A stretch of DNA of 64,000 nucleotides. It comes from Clostridium beijerinckii. GTDB taxonomy: Bacteria; Bacillota; Clostridia; Clostridiales; Clostridiaceae. Position numbers and translations under genes: made by a program. The first letter of the stretch is position 1. The number at the start of each line of letters is the position of its first letter. The notes beneath the pieces were generated by a model that worked only from the letters and a program-made list of their open reading frames with translations, ran no database searches and was not told where the DNA came from. Positions 1 to 10,379 of the stretch are shown in pieces. The DNA lies in assembly GCF_018223745.1 (NCBI RefSeq), contig NZ_CP073653.1, forward strand, positions 1,881,001-1,945,000, in the 5' to 3' direction.

Positions 1-470
1 TAGGATTTGCATATGGAGAAACTTTCAAGAAAAGGCAGGAGCAGCTTAAAGAGATATTGAAATCTTTAACAATTCTCCAAAATGATATAGTTTATGGAAC
101 AACTCCTTTGCCTGAAGCTTTAGGAAATTTATCACATAAAGTGTGCAAGCCTCTGAGCAATTTTATTGAATTAGTGGTTAATAGATTACTAAAAGGGAAT
201 GTAGAAAGCGTATATGAAGCAGCATTAGAGGAGTTTGAAGTGTTGGAAAATGAATTTTATCTTGAACGTGATGACAGAAAGATAATGTCAGATTTTTTTA
301 AGTCTCTTGGAGAATCAGGTGTTTATGGACAAGAAAAAATATTCTTATTGGCGATTGAAGGAATAAAAATAAATCTAAGTGATGCAGAGGAAAATGCAAA
401 GAAGAATACAAAGCTTTATAGATATCTTGGAGTATGTTTGGGAGCAATGATAATCATATTTATGATATGA
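1..470 (+). CDS. spoIIIAB: Stage III sporulation protein SpoIIIAB, 5' partial
   Basis: The reading frame is open from position 3 to the stop at 470, so the start and N-terminal membrane segment lie before the window. Visible residues begin with the family's Gly-Tyr/Phe-rich end of the first membrane helix, followed by a charged helical region with a TPLPEAL motif and a C-terminal hydrophobic segment (LGAMIIIFMI). A TTG at 57 is internal, not a start. In Bacillus, SpoIIIAB belongs to the SpoIIIA-SpoIIQ channel complex in the mother-cell membrane facing the engulfed forespore. It is followed after 64 bases by spoIIIAC, matching the canonical order; spoIIIAA should lie just upstream, outside the window. 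Confidence 0.93.
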   Translation, partial: GFAYGETFKKRQEQLKEILKSLTILQNDIVYGTTPLPEALGNLSHKVCKPLSNFIELVVNRLLKGNVESVYEAALEEFEVLENEFYLERDDRKIMSDFFKSLGESGVYGQEKIFLLAIEGIKINLSDAEENAKKNTKLYRYLGVCLGAMIIIFMI

Positions 471-534
471 GGTCATTATAAATAATTTATAATAGCTAAA
501 ATAATTATACTAAATAAGGATTGGAGGAAGATAA

Positions 535-732
535 ATGCATGATATAACTATACTTTTTAAAATTGGAGGAGCTGGGATACTTTTAGTAGTATTAGATAAG
601 GTTCTTACTAGCAGTGGAAAAGGTGAGATTGCAGCTATAACAAATATTGCAGGAGTTGTAATAATTCTGCTTATGATAGTTTCGATCATAGGGGATTTAT
701 TTAGTACTGTTAAAACTATGTTTGTAATGTAG
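535..732 (+). CDS. spoIIIAC: Stage III sporulation protein SpoIIIAC
   Basis: A 65-residue protein with two membrane helices and a short linker containing the family's SSGKGE stretch. Length and content match SpoIIIAC, a small integral membrane component of the SpoIIIA channel complex. The start has a GGAGGA ribosome site 7 bases upstream. It is separated from spoIIIAD by only 2 bases, so the two are probably translationally coupled. In known sporulators this operon is transcribed in the mother cell by sigma-E; the promoter would be upstream of the window. Confidence 0.95.
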   Translation: MHDITILFKIGGAGILLVVLDKVLTSSGKGEIAAITNIAGVVIILLMIVSIIGDLFSTVKTMFVM

Positions 733-734
733 GG

Positions 735-1127
735 ATGCAGATTATGTTAATAGTAAAAATTGTAGGCATAGCGTTTATAACATTATTTATTATGCTATTA
801 TTCAAGCAATCTAAAAATGAATTAAATACATTCCTTGTTCTAACTGCGGGTGCATTAATTCTTCTTATTATGATAGAGCCACTTAGACAAGTGATAGACT
901 TTGTAAAAGAAATTGCAGATAAAGCCAATATTGATATGGTCTATATTGGAATAGTACTCAAGATTTTGGCTATAGCATATATAGCATCATTTTCAAGTGC
1001 ATTATGTAAGGATGCTAATGCCGATAGCCTTGCGACTCAAATAGATTTATCAGGTAAAATAATGATTTTAGTACTAGCAATTCCGATACTTATGGCAGTA
1101 TTAAATTCTATATTGCAGATAATGTAG
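735..1127 (+). CDS. spoIIIAD: Stage III sporulation protein SpoIIIAD
   Basis: A 130-residue protein, almost entirely hydrophobic with about four membrane helices, containing the loop SSALCKDANADSLATQ typical of the family. It is the multi-pass partner of SpoIIIAC in the SpoIIIA complex. It sits between spoIIIAC (2-base gap) and spoIIIAE (10-base gap) in the conserved operon order. Length is normal. Assignment rests on order, length and the conserved polar loop. Confidence 0.95.
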   Translation: MQIMLIVKIVGIAFITLFIMLLFKQSKNELNTFLVLTAGALILLIMIEPLRQVIDFVKEIADKANIDMVYIGIVLKILAIAYIASFSSALCKDANADSLATQIDLSGKIMILVLAIPILMAVLNSILQIM

Positions 1128-1137
1128 GTGTTTATAT

Positions 1138-2427
1138 ATGAAGATGATAAAAAGAGTTACGTTTATAGTATTAATGAGCCTTATGATTAACATATTTATT
1201 TCGGCTGTGACAGGTGATTCTTTTATTGAATCGAGAACTATTTATGCGGCAGAAGTAAATAATAAAGTTGATATTGAAACAGGTAATAACACAAACTTTT
1301 ATGATAAGAATAAAAGTAAACAATCTTCTGAAAATGAAGTTAACATAGATGAATTAGGGGGAAGTGCGAAAGAAGAAATTAATTCGCTATATGAATATAT
1401 AAGCAAAATGAAAACAGATGTTGAGCTCATGAATAATTTAAATCCAGTTGAATATGTCAAAACTTATATCAAAGAAGGTAAAGGGAATCTTTCAATTGAT
1501 ACACTTCTAAAAGCAGCATTAAGCATAATATTTAAAGAAGTGAAAAGTGTATTATCTTTAGTAATATCAATAGTTACAATAGCAATAATATGTTCACTAC
1601 TAAAAAATCTACAAGATGCATTTTCAGGTGAAAGTATATCCCAAGTAGCATTTTATGCATGCTACGCCTTAATAATAATGGTGTTATCAAAGAGTTTTAT
1701 AATTTCAATTTCAGTTGCTAAAGATGTAATAAATAATATTTCAGATTTTATGAGTGCGCTTCTCCCTATTCTTGTGACTATGATTTCTCTTGCTGGAGGA
1801 ATAGCAGCGGCTACTACATTAGATCCTATAGTACTTGGTGCAGTTGTATTTATACCTAAAGTTTATTCCAATGTGATAATTCCAATGATATTAATGGGAT
1901 TTGTATTAGAATTTGCGAATAACATATCAGCAGAGCATAAAATAAATAATTTGTGTAAGTTGTTTAAGCAAATCATCATATGGTTTCAGGGAATCATAGT
2001 AACAATTTTTATAGGATTATTAACGATTAGAGGGATTACATCAACTACGATTGATGCAGTAACACTAAAGACGGCAAAATTCGCTGTAGACAACTTTATT
2101 CCTATTGTTGGAAAAGCCTTTTCGGATGCGATTACTTCTGTTGCTGGATATTCACTTATAATAAAAAACGCTATAAGTTCAATAGGGTTAGTTGTAATTA
2201 TCTTAATTCTCTTACACCCCCTTATTAAGTTAGTTCTTATAGAGTTTATATATAAATTATCAGCGGCATTAATAGAACCAATAAGCGATTCTAGAATAAC
2301 GAAGTCATTGGAGGCAGCGGGAAGTTCCATGATGCTTATAATATCATGTGTATTAACTGTAAGCTTTATGTTTTTTATATTAATAGGTATCATGGCATCC
2401 ACTGGTAGGTTTATAGTTGGAGGATAA
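1138..2427 (+). CDS. spoIIIAE: Stage III sporulation protein SpoIIIAE
   Basis: A 429-residue protein with an N-terminal signal peptide or anchor (residues about 5-28), a polar Asn/Ser-rich extracytoplasmic stretch (about 35-115), and then some seven to eight membrane helices to the C-terminus. This is the SpoIIIAE arrangement; it is the largest membrane subunit of the sporulation channel complex. The polar N-terminal stretch is rich in Asn, Lys and Glu. It follows spoIIIAD by 10 bases and precedes spoIIIAF by 6 bases, in the canonical order. Confidence 0.95.
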   Translation: MKMIKRVTFIVLMSLMINIFISAVTGDSFIESRTIYAAEVNNKVDIETGNNTNFYDKNKSKQSSENEVNIDELGGSAKEEINSLYEYISKMKTDVELMNNLNPVEYVKTYIKEGKGNLSIDTLLKAALSIIFKEVKSVLSLVISIVTIAIICSLLKNLQDAFSGESISQVAFYACYALIIMVLSKSFIISISVAKDVINNISDFMSALLPILVTMISLAGGIAAATTLDPIVLGAVVFIPKVYSNVIIPMILMGFVLEFANNISAEHKINNLCKLFKQIIIWFQGIIVTIFIGLLTIRGITSTTIDAVTLKTAKFAVDNFIPIVGKAFSDAITSVAGYSLIIKNAISSIGLVVIILILLHPLIKLVLIEFIYKLSAALIEPISDSRITKSLEAAGSSMMLIISCVLTVSFMFFILIGIMASTGRFIVGG

Positions 2428-2433
2428 AATAAT

Positions 2434-3033
2434 ATGTTTATGGAAGCTTTAAAAAAATTTGTAATTACCCTTGTGACTGTTCTTATATTTATGAGCGCTG
2501 TAGAGATGATTGCTCCTAGTAAGATGAAGAAATATATAAAATTTGTCTTGGGATTAATACTAATAACAATTATATTAAATCCAATATTGCAAATTGTAGA
2601 AGGTGGAGAAAAAAACTTTACAGATGTAATTAATAATTATGAACAAGCATTTTCAAAAGATAGAGATACAGCTAATTTTGAAAGTATAAATACATTAAGC
2701 AAAAGTAATACAGATGATGAGAGAAAAAAAGCATTTGTAGCCAACTTTAATAAAAATTGTGATAACATTTTAAAAAATAATTTCAAAGAGATGAACTTTA
2801 AGAGCGAAGTTGATTGTGATGTGGATTTTAGTAAAGTAGCTATAAATGTAAAGAAACTTAGGATAGGTGTAAGTAGTAATAAAATAAATAAAATAAAAAA
2901 AATAGTAATAAGCAAAGGTGCAGATGAAAATAACGAAGGAAAAAATGCGGAATATAGTGAAATAGCTGATTTTGCAAGCAATGAATTAAACATTCCAAAG
3001 GAGAAAATAGAAGTATATGGATTAGAGGAGTAG
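2434..3033 (+). CDS. spoIIIAF: Stage III sporulation protein SpoIIIAF
   Basis: A 199-residue protein with two N-terminal membrane helices (about residues 8-25 and 33-52) followed by a soluble, lysine- and asparagine-rich domain to the C-terminus. The MKKYIKFVLGLILITIILNP segment between the two parts is typical of the SpoIIIAF family. The soluble part is expected to lie in the space between mother cell and forespore. It is 6 bases behind spoIIIAE and 11 bases ahead of spoIIIAG. Confidence 0.94.
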   Translation: MFMEALKKFVITLVTVLIFMSAVEMIAPSKMKKYIKFVLGLILITIILNPILQIVEGGEKNFTDVINNYEQAFSKDRDTANFESINTLSKSNTDDERKKAFVANFNKNCDNILKNNFKEMNFKSEVDCDVDFSKVAINVKKLRIGVSSNKINKIKKIVISKGADENNEGKNAEYSEIADFASNELNIPKEKIEVYGLEE

Positions 3034-3044
3034 GAGGTATATAT

Positions 3045-3665
3045 ATGGATAAAGATAAATTTAAAAAAGAATTTAGCAAAATACTAGAGCAGAAAAAGAT
3101 GAAAAGTCTTATAGCAGTTTGTATAATACTTGCATTTATACTTATTGCTATGAATGTATTTTCATCTGGCAACAATAATTTTAGCAGCAATAAACTATCA
3201 TCTACCGCAGCTAAAACAAATGCAGAAAATGTAGATGATACTAAAATAAATAATGAATCAGATGAAAAAAATTATGAAGAAAAACAAAAAAATGATTTAA
3301 AAAACATATTAAAGAAAATGAATGGAGTTGGTGATGTTGAGGTAATGATGTCTTTTGAAAATGGGGGAGAAAAAGTTCCGGCGTATGATAATAATAATCA
3401 AAAGTCAACTACAGAGGAAAATGATACCGAGGGTGGAAAAAGAGTTACAAATCAAGACACAGATACGTCAAAAACTGTAATGACAACATCTGATGGGAAT
3501 AATGAACCATTTATTTTGAAAACCTATAAGCCTAAAATTACTGGGATAATAATACTTGCAGAAGGTGCTGACAATAGCAAGATAAAATATGGAATAGAAC
3601 AAGCTGTGTCAAAACTATATAACTTAAGTTTAGATAAGGTTAATGTATATAGCATGAAGAAGTAG
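3045..3665 (+). CDS. spoIIIAG: Stage III sporulation protein SpoIIIAG
   Basis: A 206-residue protein with one membrane anchor (about residues 21-40), a disordered Asn/Asp/Lys linker, a ring-building motif-like domain around GVGDVEVMMSFENGGE and a C-terminal half with the KPKITGIIILAEGA motif. SpoIIIAG forms a large ring resembling secretion-system rings and is the channel subunit between the two membranes. The GGAGG ribosome site is 7 bases from the ATG. The polar insert splitting the ring domain (about residues 110-155) is a known trait of the family. Confidence 0.95.
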   Translation: MDKDKFKKEFSKILEQKKMKSLIAVCIILAFILIAMNVFSSGNNNFSSNKLSSTAAKTNAENVDDTKINNESDEKNYEEKQKNDLKNILKKMNGVGDVEVMMSFENGGEKVPAYDNNNQKSTTEENDTEGGKRVTNQDTDTSKTVMTTSDGNNEPFILKTYKPKITGIIILAEGADNSKIKYGIEQAVSKLYNLSLDKVNVYSMKK

Positions 3666-3704
3666 CATATAATTTTATAGAAAAAGAATGGGAGGAAGAA
3701 TATT

Positions 3705-4220
3705 ATGACAAAGAAACAATGTGGGATTATATTTACATTATTAGCATTAATATTATGTGTAGGAATGCTAGCAGCAAAACTTAATAACGGAGGGCTAAAT
3801 GATCCAACAGATTTAAGCCAGGTTTTATCTACTGATCAATCAAAAACTGAACAAGATACACAGGCTTTAAGTCAACAAAATTATTTTTATGATGCGCGAA
3901 GCGAAAGAGATCAACAGGATTCAACTACAATACAAACTTTAAATTCAATAATTTCAGATGCAAATACATCAAAGGAGCAAAAGGATCAAGCAACAAAAGA
4001 GTTAACACAAAAAACAATGACAAAAGATAGTGAAGGAAGAATAGAATTAAGTATCAAAAATAAAGGTTATGAGGATGCTTTATGTATGTTACAATCAGAT
4101 AAAGCAACAGTAATTGTTAAATCACCTAATGAACTTCAAGAAAGTGAAACTGTGGCTATACAAGAAATAGTTCAAGAGATATCAAAAATTAAAGACGTAA
4201 TAATACAAGTACAAAAATAG
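3705..4220 (+). CDS. spoIIIAH: Stage III sporulation protein SpoIIIAH
   Basis: A 171-residue protein with an N-terminal membrane anchor (about residues 7-24), a polar linker rich in Gln and Ser, and a C-terminal YscJ/FliF-like domain (about residues 85-171). In Bacillus this domain binds forespore SpoIIQ to zip the two membranes together. It is somewhat shorter than the roughly 220-residue Bacillus protein, mostly through a shorter linker. It is the last gene of the spoIIIA operon; a new promoter follows within 20 bases. Confidence 0.94.
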   Translation: MTKKQCGIIFTLLALILCVGMLAAKLNNGGLNDPTDLSQVLSTDQSKTEQDTQALSQQNYFYDARSERDQQDSTTIQTLNSIISDANTSKEQKDQATKELTQKTMTKDSEGRIELSIKNKGYEDALCMLQSDKATVIVKSPNELQESETVAIQEIVQEISKIKDVIIQVQK

Positions 4221-4239
4221 TATAAAAACCATAATATAT

Positions 4240-4268
4240 TTGTAATGTTAAATTATATTTGATATAAT
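4240..4268 (+). promoter_or_regulatory. Sigma-A type promoter for yqhY
   Basis: TTGTAA at 4240-4245, a 17-base spacer and a perfect TATAAT at 4263-4268 give a near-consensus vegetative promoter in the 101-base gap after spoIIIAH. It would uncouple the housekeeping yqhY gene from the sporulation operon. Confidence 0.7.
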
Positions 4269-4321
4269 GAACACAAGATTATCATGTTTTGTTATCACAA
4301 AACCTAGGAGGTTAAAGTAAC

Positions 4322-4702
4322 ATGGAAGATTTAGTTAGAGAAGAAAATATCGGAGTAGTTAAAATTTCTGATGAGGTAGTAAGCGTTATTGCAGGAATTG
4401 CTGCTCAGGAGATTGATGGAATATTAGATGCTCAAATGGGTGTTGCAAACAACTTAACAAACATATTTAAAGGTAAAAAGAACACCGCTAAAGCAAGTAA
4501 AGTTACTCTAGAAGAAGATAAAGCAATTATAGATATGAACGTATCAGTTGAATATGGTAAAAAAATAATGGAAGTTGTGCCTCAGGTGCAAGATAATGTT
4601 AAGAAAACCGTGGAAGCTATGACGGGACTATATGTTGAAGCCGTTAATATCTATGTTCAGAATATTTATATATCAAAAAAGGAAGAAAGTGAATCTAACT
4701 AG
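4322..4702 (+). CDS. yqhY: Asp23/Gls24 family envelope protein YqhY
   Basis: A 126-residue DUF322/Asp23 protein. It starts with the family pattern of a short acidic leader then GVVKISDEVVSVIAGIAAQE, and has the central VSVEYGKKIMEVVPQVQ segment and the C-terminal VNIYVQNIYI strand. YqhY-type proteins lie between spoIIIA and nusB in most Bacilli and Clostridia and are linked to envelope homeostasis and lipid synthesis control in Bacillus subtilis; the exact role is not settled. It has its own promoter and a strong hairpin directly after the stop, so it is probably a single-gene unit. Confidence 0.9.
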   Translation: MEDLVREENIGVVKISDEVVSVIAGIAAQEIDGILDAQMGVANNLTNIFKGKKNTAKASKVTLEEDKAIIDMNVSVEYGKKIMEVVPQVQDNVKKTVEAMTGLYVEAVNIYVQNIYISKKEESESN

Positions 4703-4711
4703 TTTGATTTT

Positions 4712-4736
4712 CACCCTCTGAAGCTTTCAGAGGGTG
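4712..4736 (+). terminator. Hairpin terminator after yqhY
   Basis: An 11-bp perfect inverted repeat (CACCCTCTGAA / TTCAGAGGGTG) with a 3-base loop, unusually GC-rich for this region. The following bases are TTTCTATG, so the U-tract is short and some read-through is possible. Confidence 0.75.
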
Positions 4737-4760
4737 TTTCTATGCTGAAATTAACCAAGG

Positions 4761-4788
4761 TTTAAAAGAAAGCAAAAGTGTGTATAAT
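4761..4788 (+). promoter_or_regulatory. Promoter for nusB
   Basis: TTTAAA at 4761-4766, a 16-base spacer and a perfect TATAAT at 4783-4788, about 45 bases before the nusB start. Confidence 0.6.
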
Positions 4789-4833
4789 GATAAATGTACA
4801 TAATTAACTATGATACATATTTAGGAGGAATAT

Positions 4834-5235
4834 ATGAACAGAAAATTATCAAGGGAAAAGGCTATGGAGTTACTATTTGGAATGACTTTGAGCAAAGATA
4901 CAATGGAAGATGCAGTGGAAGCATTTGTAGAGAATTATGAAGGGGATATAAAAGAGATTGACTTAACATATGTAAAACAAGTGTTAATTGGTGTAAGCAA
5001 TAATAAAGAAGCAATTGACAAAGTTATACAAGAGAATTTACATAACTGGAAAATTGAAAGAATATCTAAAGTTAATTTAAGCATTTTAAGAATTGCAACA
5101 TACGAATTATTATATGATAAGGAAGTACCAAGAGGTGTTGCAATCAACGAAGCTTTAGAAATTACAAGAAGATATTCAGATGAAAAAAGTGTATCGTTTA
5201 TAAACGGAGTACTAGATAAGATTAAGCAGGACTAA
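4834..5235 (+). CDS. nusB: Transcription antitermination factor NusB
   Basis: A 133-residue all-helical protein of normal NusB length, with the family's N-terminal [12 protein letters not shown] and the C-terminal [20 protein letters not shown] segment leading to FINGVLDKI. NusB with NusE binds boxA RNA in rRNA transcripts and supports processive antitermination. It has a GGAGGA ribosome site. The gene lies between yqhY and folD, as in many Clostridia. Confidence 0.96.
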   Translation: MNRKLSREKAMELLFGMTLSKDTMEDAVEAFVENYEGDIKEIDLTYVKQVLIGVSNNKEAIDKVIQENLHNWKIERISKVNLSILRIATYELLYDKEVPRGVAINEALEITRRYSDEKSVSFINGVLDKIKQD

Positions 5236-5362
5236 TTTTTATATACTAATACATTTTAAATATACATGATTTATAATTTAATTATGTTTAGAATATTTGC
5301 AATAAAGATACTTAAAATTATATAAAATAGGATTACAAAGTGAAAGTAGGTAGAATGATAAA

Positions 5363-6211
5363 ATGGGGCAAATTATTAATGGTAAAGAAGTTGCATTAAA
5401 AGTGAAAGAAGAAATAAAAAATTTTGTTAATAATAGAAAAGAAAAAAATCTTCAAGTTCCTAAAATTGCATCAATATTAGTTGGAAATGATGGTGGATCT
5501 ATTTATTATATGGGCAGTCAAGAGAAAGTAGCTAATTCTCTTGGAGTTGAGTTTCTAAAATTAACTTTACCAGAAACTTGCAATGACGAAGATGTTATAG
5601 CAGAAATACATAAATTAAATGAAGATAATAATATTCATGGAATTATTCTACAGTTGCCACTTCCGAATAATTTTGATGAAAAGAAAATTATCAAGCAAAT
5701 ATCTCCTAATAAGGATATTGATTGTCTTACATTTGAGAGTCAAGGAAAACTATATATGGGAGAGCCAAAATTTTTACCTTGTACACCTAATTCAGTAATT
5801 ACCTTAATTAAAAGTCTAAACATAGATATTGTAGGGAAGAATGTTGTAGTCCTTGGAAGAAGCAACATAGTTGGAAAGCCAGTAGCTCAGCTTTTATTGA
5901 ATGAAAATGCAACAGTTACAATTTGTCATTCAAAAACTAAGAATCTAAGAGAAGTTTGCAAGAATGCAGATATTTTGGTAGTAGCTATAGGAAGACCAAA
6001 ATTCATTGATGATACATACGTAAATGAAAATGCGATTGTAATAGATGTTGGAACATCATCTTTTGAGGGTAAAATAACTGGAGATGTAAATTTTGATAAG
6101 GTAATAGATAAATGTAGATACTTAACTCCAGTTCCAGGTGGAGTTGGCTCGTTAACAACTACTTTATTAATAAAAAATGCATGTGAGGCTTTACAGGAAA
6201 ATGAATATTAA
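5363..6211 (+). CDS. folD: Bifunctional methylene-THF dehydrogenase / methenyl-THF cyclohydrolase FolD
   Basis: A 282-residue FolD. It interconverts 5,10-methylene-THF and 10-formyl-THF in one-carbon metabolism using NADP. Visible family motifs are the GIILQLPLP substrate-site segment, [18 protein letters not shown], the Rossmann [13 protein letters not shown] and the C-terminal [12 protein letters not shown]. The catalytic Tyr-x3-Lys is seen as YYMGSQEK. The 3' end overlaps xseA by 11 bases, so it probably heads the folD-xseA-xseB-ispA-dxs-tlyA-nadK-argR-recN run. Confidence 0.96.
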   Translation: MGQIINGKEVALKVKEEIKNFVNNRKEKNLQVPKIASILVGNDGGSIYYMGSQEKVANSLGVEFLKLTLPETCNDEDVIAEIHKLNEDNNIHGIILQLPLPNNFDEKKIIKQISPNKDIDCLTFESQGKLYMGEPKFLPCTPNSVITLIKSLNIDIVGKNVVVLGRSNIVGKPVAQLLLNENATVTICHSKTKNLREVCKNADILVVAIGRPKFIDDTYVNENAIVIDVGTSSFEGKITGDVNFDKVIDKCRYLTPVPGGVGSLTTTLLIKNACEALQENEY

Positions 6212-7400
6212 GACTTTAACTGTTTCAGAGGTCACAAATTATATAAAAAGAATGTTAGACAATGATTTTATCTTAAGTAATCTCTCTGTAAAAGGGGAGA
6301 TTTCTAATTTGAAGTATCATAGTAGTGGTCATATTTACTTTACACTTAAAGATAGTAGTGGCAGGATAAATTGCGTTATGTTTAAAAATAATGCAGTACT
6401 ATTAGATTTTCCATTAGAAGAAGGAATGGAAGTTATTATTAAAGGTAGGGCATCAATATACCCTGCCACTGGAAGCTTCCAACTTTATTGTGATGAGATA
6501 AGAAAAGAAGGCTTAGGAGATTTATTCATTAAATTTGAGAAACTTAAAGAAAAACTATCTAAAGAAGGATATTTTGATGAAGCATATAAAAAGGAATTAC
6601 CAAAGTATCCTCAGAGAATAGGAATAGTTACATCGCCAACAGGAGCGGCAATAAGAGATATTATAAATGTTTCAACTAGAAGAAGCAGTCTTGTGGATGT
6701 AGTGCTATATCCGGCAAAAGTACAAGGTGCAGGTGCCTACAAGGATATCATTTCTGGAATTAGTTATTTTAATAGAAAGAAATCAGTAGATATAATTATA
6801 GTAGGCAGAGGCGGAGGTTCCATAGAGGAATTATGGAATTTTAATGAAGAGGAGTTGGCTAAGGCGATTTTCAAATCTAAAATACCCATAATTTCAGCAG
6901 TAGGGCATGAGATAGATTTTACGATTTGTGATTTTGTAGCAGATGTCAGGGCAGCAACACCTTCTCAAGGAGCTGAGATTGCTGTTCCACTTAGTGATAA
7001 TATAAAAGATAGATTACTAGATATTTCAAAGAATTTAGATAAGTATATAAGTGATAGATTAGATACTTGTAGAAATAATTTATCAGGAGCTCAAAGAATT
7101 TTAAAGGTTCATTCTCCGATGGCTAAAATATCTAATTCATATTTAGAAGTGGATAGATTACAAGATAGGTTGAATTTTGCAATGAGAACGAAAATTAAAG
7201 GAGAAAAGAACAAAGTAGAAAATTTAAATAATTTGCTTTTTGCTCATAATCCAATTAAGGTAATTTCAAAAGGATATGCTATAATAAAAGATAATGAAAA
7301 TAATATTATTACATCGAAAGAACAGCTAAATGAAGATAAAAATATAGAAGTTATTCTTAAAGATGGCAATATAGAAGGAAAATTCATACCATCAAAATGA
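6201..7400 (+). CDS. xseA: Exodeoxyribonuclease VII large subunit
   Basis: A 399-residue XseA. An N-terminal OB-fold (about residues 1-100) precedes the catalytic core with [18 protein letters not shown], the [13 protein letters not shown] motif and [21 protein letters not shown], then a coiled-coil C-terminal region. With XseB it degrades single-stranded DNA to oligonucleotides. I chose the ATG at 6201 (MNIKTLTV), which has AGGA upstream and overlaps the end of folD; an upstream in-frame ATG at 6177 would lie further inside folD. Confidence 0.96.
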   Translation: MNIKTLTVSEVTNYIKRMLDNDFILSNLSVKGEISNLKYHSSGHIYFTLKDSSGRINCVMFKNNAVLLDFPLEEGMEVIIKGRASIYPATGSFQLYCDEIRKEGLGDLFIKFEKLKEKLSKEGYFDEAYKKELPKYPQRIGIVTSPTGAAIRDIINVSTRRSSLVDVVLYPAKVQGAGAYKDIISGISYFNRKKSVDIIIVGRGGGSIEELWNFNEEELAKAIFKSKIPIISAVGHEIDFTICDFVADVRAATPSQGAEIAVPLSDNIKDRLLDISKNLDKYISDRLDTCRNNLSGAQRILKVHSPMAKISNSYLEVDRLQDRLNFAMRTKIKGEKNKVENLNNLLFAHNPIKVISKGYAIIKDNENNIITSKEQLNEDKNIEVILKDGNIEGKFIPSK

Positions 7401-7412
7401 GGAGTTTGAGAT

Positions 7413-7637
7413 ATGGCTAAAAAAGAGAGTTATGAAGAAATGTTAACTAAACTTCAAGATATATTAAGCAATTTAGAAACAGATGACTTGAATCTTGAGG
7501 AATCTATGAAATCTTATGAAGAAGGTGTTAAACTTGTAAATAAGATTTATAAGATTTTAGATTCCTATGAAGCTAAAATTTCTATAATTAAAGATGATAA
7601 AGAATTGGAGTTTAGTGAAGATTATGGAGATAAATAA
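7413..7637 (+). CDS. xseB: Exodeoxyribonuclease VII small subunit
   Basis: A 74-residue helical protein with the XseB signature [16 protein letters not shown] and [16 protein letters not shown]. It is the multi-copy small subunit of exonuclease VII. It starts 12 bases after xseA with a GAGG ribosome site and overlaps the start of ispA by 14 bases. Confidence 0.95.
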   Translation: MAKKESYEEMLTKLQDILSNLETDDLNLEESMKSYEEGVKLVNKIYKILDSYEAKISIIKDDKELEFSEDYGDK

Positions 7638-8493
7638 TTTAAAAAAAGATATTAATGAATATTTGGAAAATTACTTCAGTGAAAAAGGAAGTTTTAATAG
7701 AATTATATATGATTCATGTAGCTATAGTTTGAATATAGGTGGAAAAAGAATACGACCAATATTGCTTTCGCTAACTTATTATATATACAAAGAAGATTAT
7801 AGGAAAGTTATACCAATGGCGGCTGCTATGGAAATGATTCATACATATTCATTAATTCACGATGACCTTCCTTGTATGGATAATGACGATTTAAGAAGAG
7901 GAAAACCAACAAATCATATTAAATTTCAGGAAAATATAGCAGTTCTTGCAGGAGATGCTTTATTAAATGAAGCTATGATAATAATGATGGATTATGCGAT
8001 AAAAAGTGAAAACAATGCTTTAAGAGCAGCACATGAGATAGCAGTTGCGGCAGGCGCAGAAGGTATGATAGGCGGTCAAGTAGTAGATATTATTTCAGAA
8101 GGAAAGAAGATATCAAAAGATGAGCTAGAATATATGCATGCTAAAAAAACAGGTGCACTTATTAGAGCGGCAATAGTTTCAGGAGCAATTTTAGCTGAAG
8201 CGCCTGAAGATGATTTGAGATTATTAAGGGAATATGGTGAAAAGCTAGGGCTTGTTTTTCAAATAAAAGATGATATATTAGATGTTATTGGAGATAGTAA
8301 TATATTAGGTAAAAATATACATGCAGATGAAGAACATAATAAAACAAATTTTATATCGGTCTTTGGATTAGATAAGTGCAAAGAATTATGCGAAACTTTA
8401 ACTAAAGAATGCATATCTATTCTTAACAGTTTGAGTGTTAATTCAGATTGCTTAGTTGAACTTACATATACTCTTTTAAATAGAGAAAATTAA
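7624..8493 (+). CDS. ispA: Polyprenyl (farnesyl/geranyl) diphosphate synthase
   Basis: A 289-residue trans-prenyltransferase. The first Asp-rich motif DDLPCMD (from about residue 80) and the second QIKDDILD motif are intact, as are GGKRIRP and the AGDALLNEA helix. It condenses isopentenyl diphosphate with allylic diphosphates to give geranyl or farnesyl diphosphate. The start at 7624 (MEINNLKK) is chosen because it lies in the usual overlap with xseB and gives the usual family length. Its neighbour dxs makes the first MEP pathway intermediate, so this is an isoprenoid cluster. Confidence 0.94.
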   Translation: MEINNLKKDINEYLENYFSEKGSFNRIIYDSCSYSLNIGGKRIRPILLSLTYYIYKEDYRKVIPMAAAMEMIHTYSLIHDDLPCMDNDDLRRGKPTNHIKFQENIAVLAGDALLNEAMIIMMDYAIKSENNALRAAHEIAVAAGAEGMIGGQVVDIISEGKKISKDELEYMHAKKTGALIRAAIVSGAILAEAPEDDLRLLREYGEKLGLVFQIKDDILDVIGDSNILGKNIHADEEHNKTNFISVFGLDKCKELCETLTKECISILNSLSVNSDCLVELTYTLLNREN

Positions 8494-8510
8494 TAGAGGG
8501 AATGATTGTT

Positions 8511-10367
8511 ATGAACTTACTGGATAAATTAAATTTTCCAGAAGATTTAAAAAAGCTTAATGAAGAAGATTATAAAGTTTTAAGTAGTGAGATTAGAAAA
8601 TTTTTAATAGATAGTGTCTCTAAAACTGGTGGCCATTTAGCATCTAATTTAGGGGTTGTTGAATTAACATTAAGTTTATTTAAAGCCTTTAGTTTTGATA
8701 AAGATAAAATAGTATGGGATGTAGGACATCAGAGTTATATTTACAAAATTTTGACTGGAAGAAAAGAAGGGTTTAAAAAGCTTAGGAAATACGATGGAAT
8801 AAGTGGATTTCCTAAGAGAAATGAAAGTAAATATGATTATTTTGACACAGGCCATAGTAGTACTTCAATATCAGCAGCTCTTGGAATTGCAAGGGCAAGA
8901 GATTTAAAGAAAGAAAAATATAATGTTATCTCTGTTATAGGTGATGGTGCGCTAACAGGTGGAATGGCAATCGAGGCTCTAAATGATGTTGGGTTTAGAA
9001 AAACAAAATTAATAATTATATTAAATGATAACCAGATGTCAATTTCAACAAATGTCGGAGGATTATCACGATATTTAAATAAACTTAGAATAGCTCCAGT
9101 ATACAATAAGTTAAAGACTGATATTCATGCATCTTTAGATAACTCAAATCTAGGTAAAAATATAGCGGGAAAAATATCTAAAGTTAAAGATAGCATAAAG
9201 CAATTAATAGTTCCATCTATGTTTTTTGAAAACATGGGGGTAAAATATATTGGACCAATTGATGGGCATGATATCGATGCAATGACAGAGGTGTTTATAA
9301 AAGCAAAAGAAATAAACGAACCAGTAATAATACATATTTTAACTCAAAAAGGAAAAGGTTATGCGCTAGCAGAAGAAAGTCCAAGTAAGTACCATGCGGT
9401 AGGAGCATTTAATTTAGAAAGCGGTGAATCAAATGCATCACCAAAGAATAGCTATTCAAAGGCATTTGGAAAGGCACTAGTAAATCTTGGAGCTCAAGAT
9501 GAAAAAATAGTTGCAATTACAGCAGCTATGCCAGAAGGTACAGGACTTAAGTGCTTTTCACAGAAATTTAGAGATAGATTCTTTGATGTGGGAATAGCAG
9601 AAGAACATGCAGTTACTCTTGCAGCTGGGATGGCGAGTAACGGTTTAAAACCTGTTTTCGCAGTTTATTCAACATTTCTACAAAGGGCGTTTGACCAGGT
9701 ATTGCATGATGTTTGCATTCAAAATCTTCCAGTAGTATTTGCGATAGATAGAGCGGGAATAGTTGGAGAAGACGGTGAAACTCATCAAGGCATTAATGAT
9801 TTATCCTATTTATCTATGATCCCTAATATACATATAGTTGTACCAAAATGTCTAGAAGAAGTTGATGTTTTATTAAAGTGGGCAATTAACAAAAATGCGC
9901 CAGTTGCAATAAGATATCCAAAGGGTGGAAACATAATTGATACTCTTTCACCAATTAAAGAGGTGGTAGAAGGACAATGGGAAATAGTAAATAGAGGTTC
10001 TAAGGTTTGTATTATTGCAACTGGCAGGATGGTTCAACATGCAATGCTTGCAAAAGAATTCCTATATGAGAAAGGATTAAATCCAACGGTTATTAATGCA
10101 ACATTTGTTAAGCCAATTGATAAAAAATTACTAGAAAATATAAAAAAAGAAGGATATAATATTTTAACAATAGAGGATAACATTTTAAAAGGCGGGTTAG
10201 GTTCAGCTGTAAAAGATTATTTAAGTGAAATAGATTATAAAGGAACTATTAGATCACTTGGATATGATGATGAATTTATTCCTCAGGGAAATGTAGAAAT
10301 CTTGTACAAAACATATAAATTAGATTACGAGAATATAAGCAAGATTGTTATGAAGCTTTATGATTAA
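8511..10367 (+). CDS. dxs: 1-deoxy-D-xylulose-5-phosphate synthase
   Basis: A 618-residue thiamine-diphosphate enzyme that condenses pyruvate and glyceraldehyde-3-phosphate, the entry step of the MEP isoprenoid pathway. The TPP/Mg site [10 protein letters not shown] and [10 protein letters not shown], the catalytic [13 protein letters not shown] and [15 protein letters not shown] segments and the C-terminal transketolase domain are all present. The start at 8511 (MNLLDKL) fits GAGGG spacing better than an ATG at 8502, which abuts the ribosome site. It lies 17 bases behind ispA. Confidence 0.96.
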   Translation: MNLLDKLNFPEDLKKLNEEDYKVLSSEIRKFLIDSVSKTGGHLASNLGVVELTLSLFKAFSFDKDKIVWDVGHQSYIYKILTGRKEGFKKLRKYDGISGFPKRNESKYDYFDTGHSSTSISAALGIARARDLKKEKYNVISVIGDGALTGGMAIEALNDVGFRKTKLIIILNDNQMSISTNVGGLSRYLNKLRIAPVYNKLKTDIHASLDNSNLGKNIAGKISKVKDSIKQLIVPSMFFENMGVKYIGPIDGHDIDAMTEVFIKAKEINEPVIIHILTQKGKGYALAEESPSKYHAVGAFNLESGESNASPKNSYSKAFGKALVNLGAQDEKIVAITAAMPEGTGLKCFSQKFRDRFFDVGIAEEHAVTLAAGMASNGLKPVFAVYSTFLQRAFDQVLHDVCIQNLPVVFAIDRAGIVGEDGETHQGINDLSYLSMIPNIHIVVPKCLEEVDVLLKWAINKNAPVAIRYPKGGNIIDTLSPIKEVVEGQWEIVNRGSKVCIIATGRMVQHAMLAKEFLYEKGLNPTVINATFVKPIDKKLLENIKKEGYNILTIEDNILKGGLGSAVKDYLSEIDYKGTIRSLGYDDEFIPQGNVEILYKTYKLDYENISKIVMKLYD

Positions 10368-10379
10368 AAGGAGAAACAA

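Noticed and set aside
1986..2402. Minus-strand open frame opposite spoIIIAE
   Set aside because: Shadow of the plus-strand gene; no ribosome site and no protein-like pattern.
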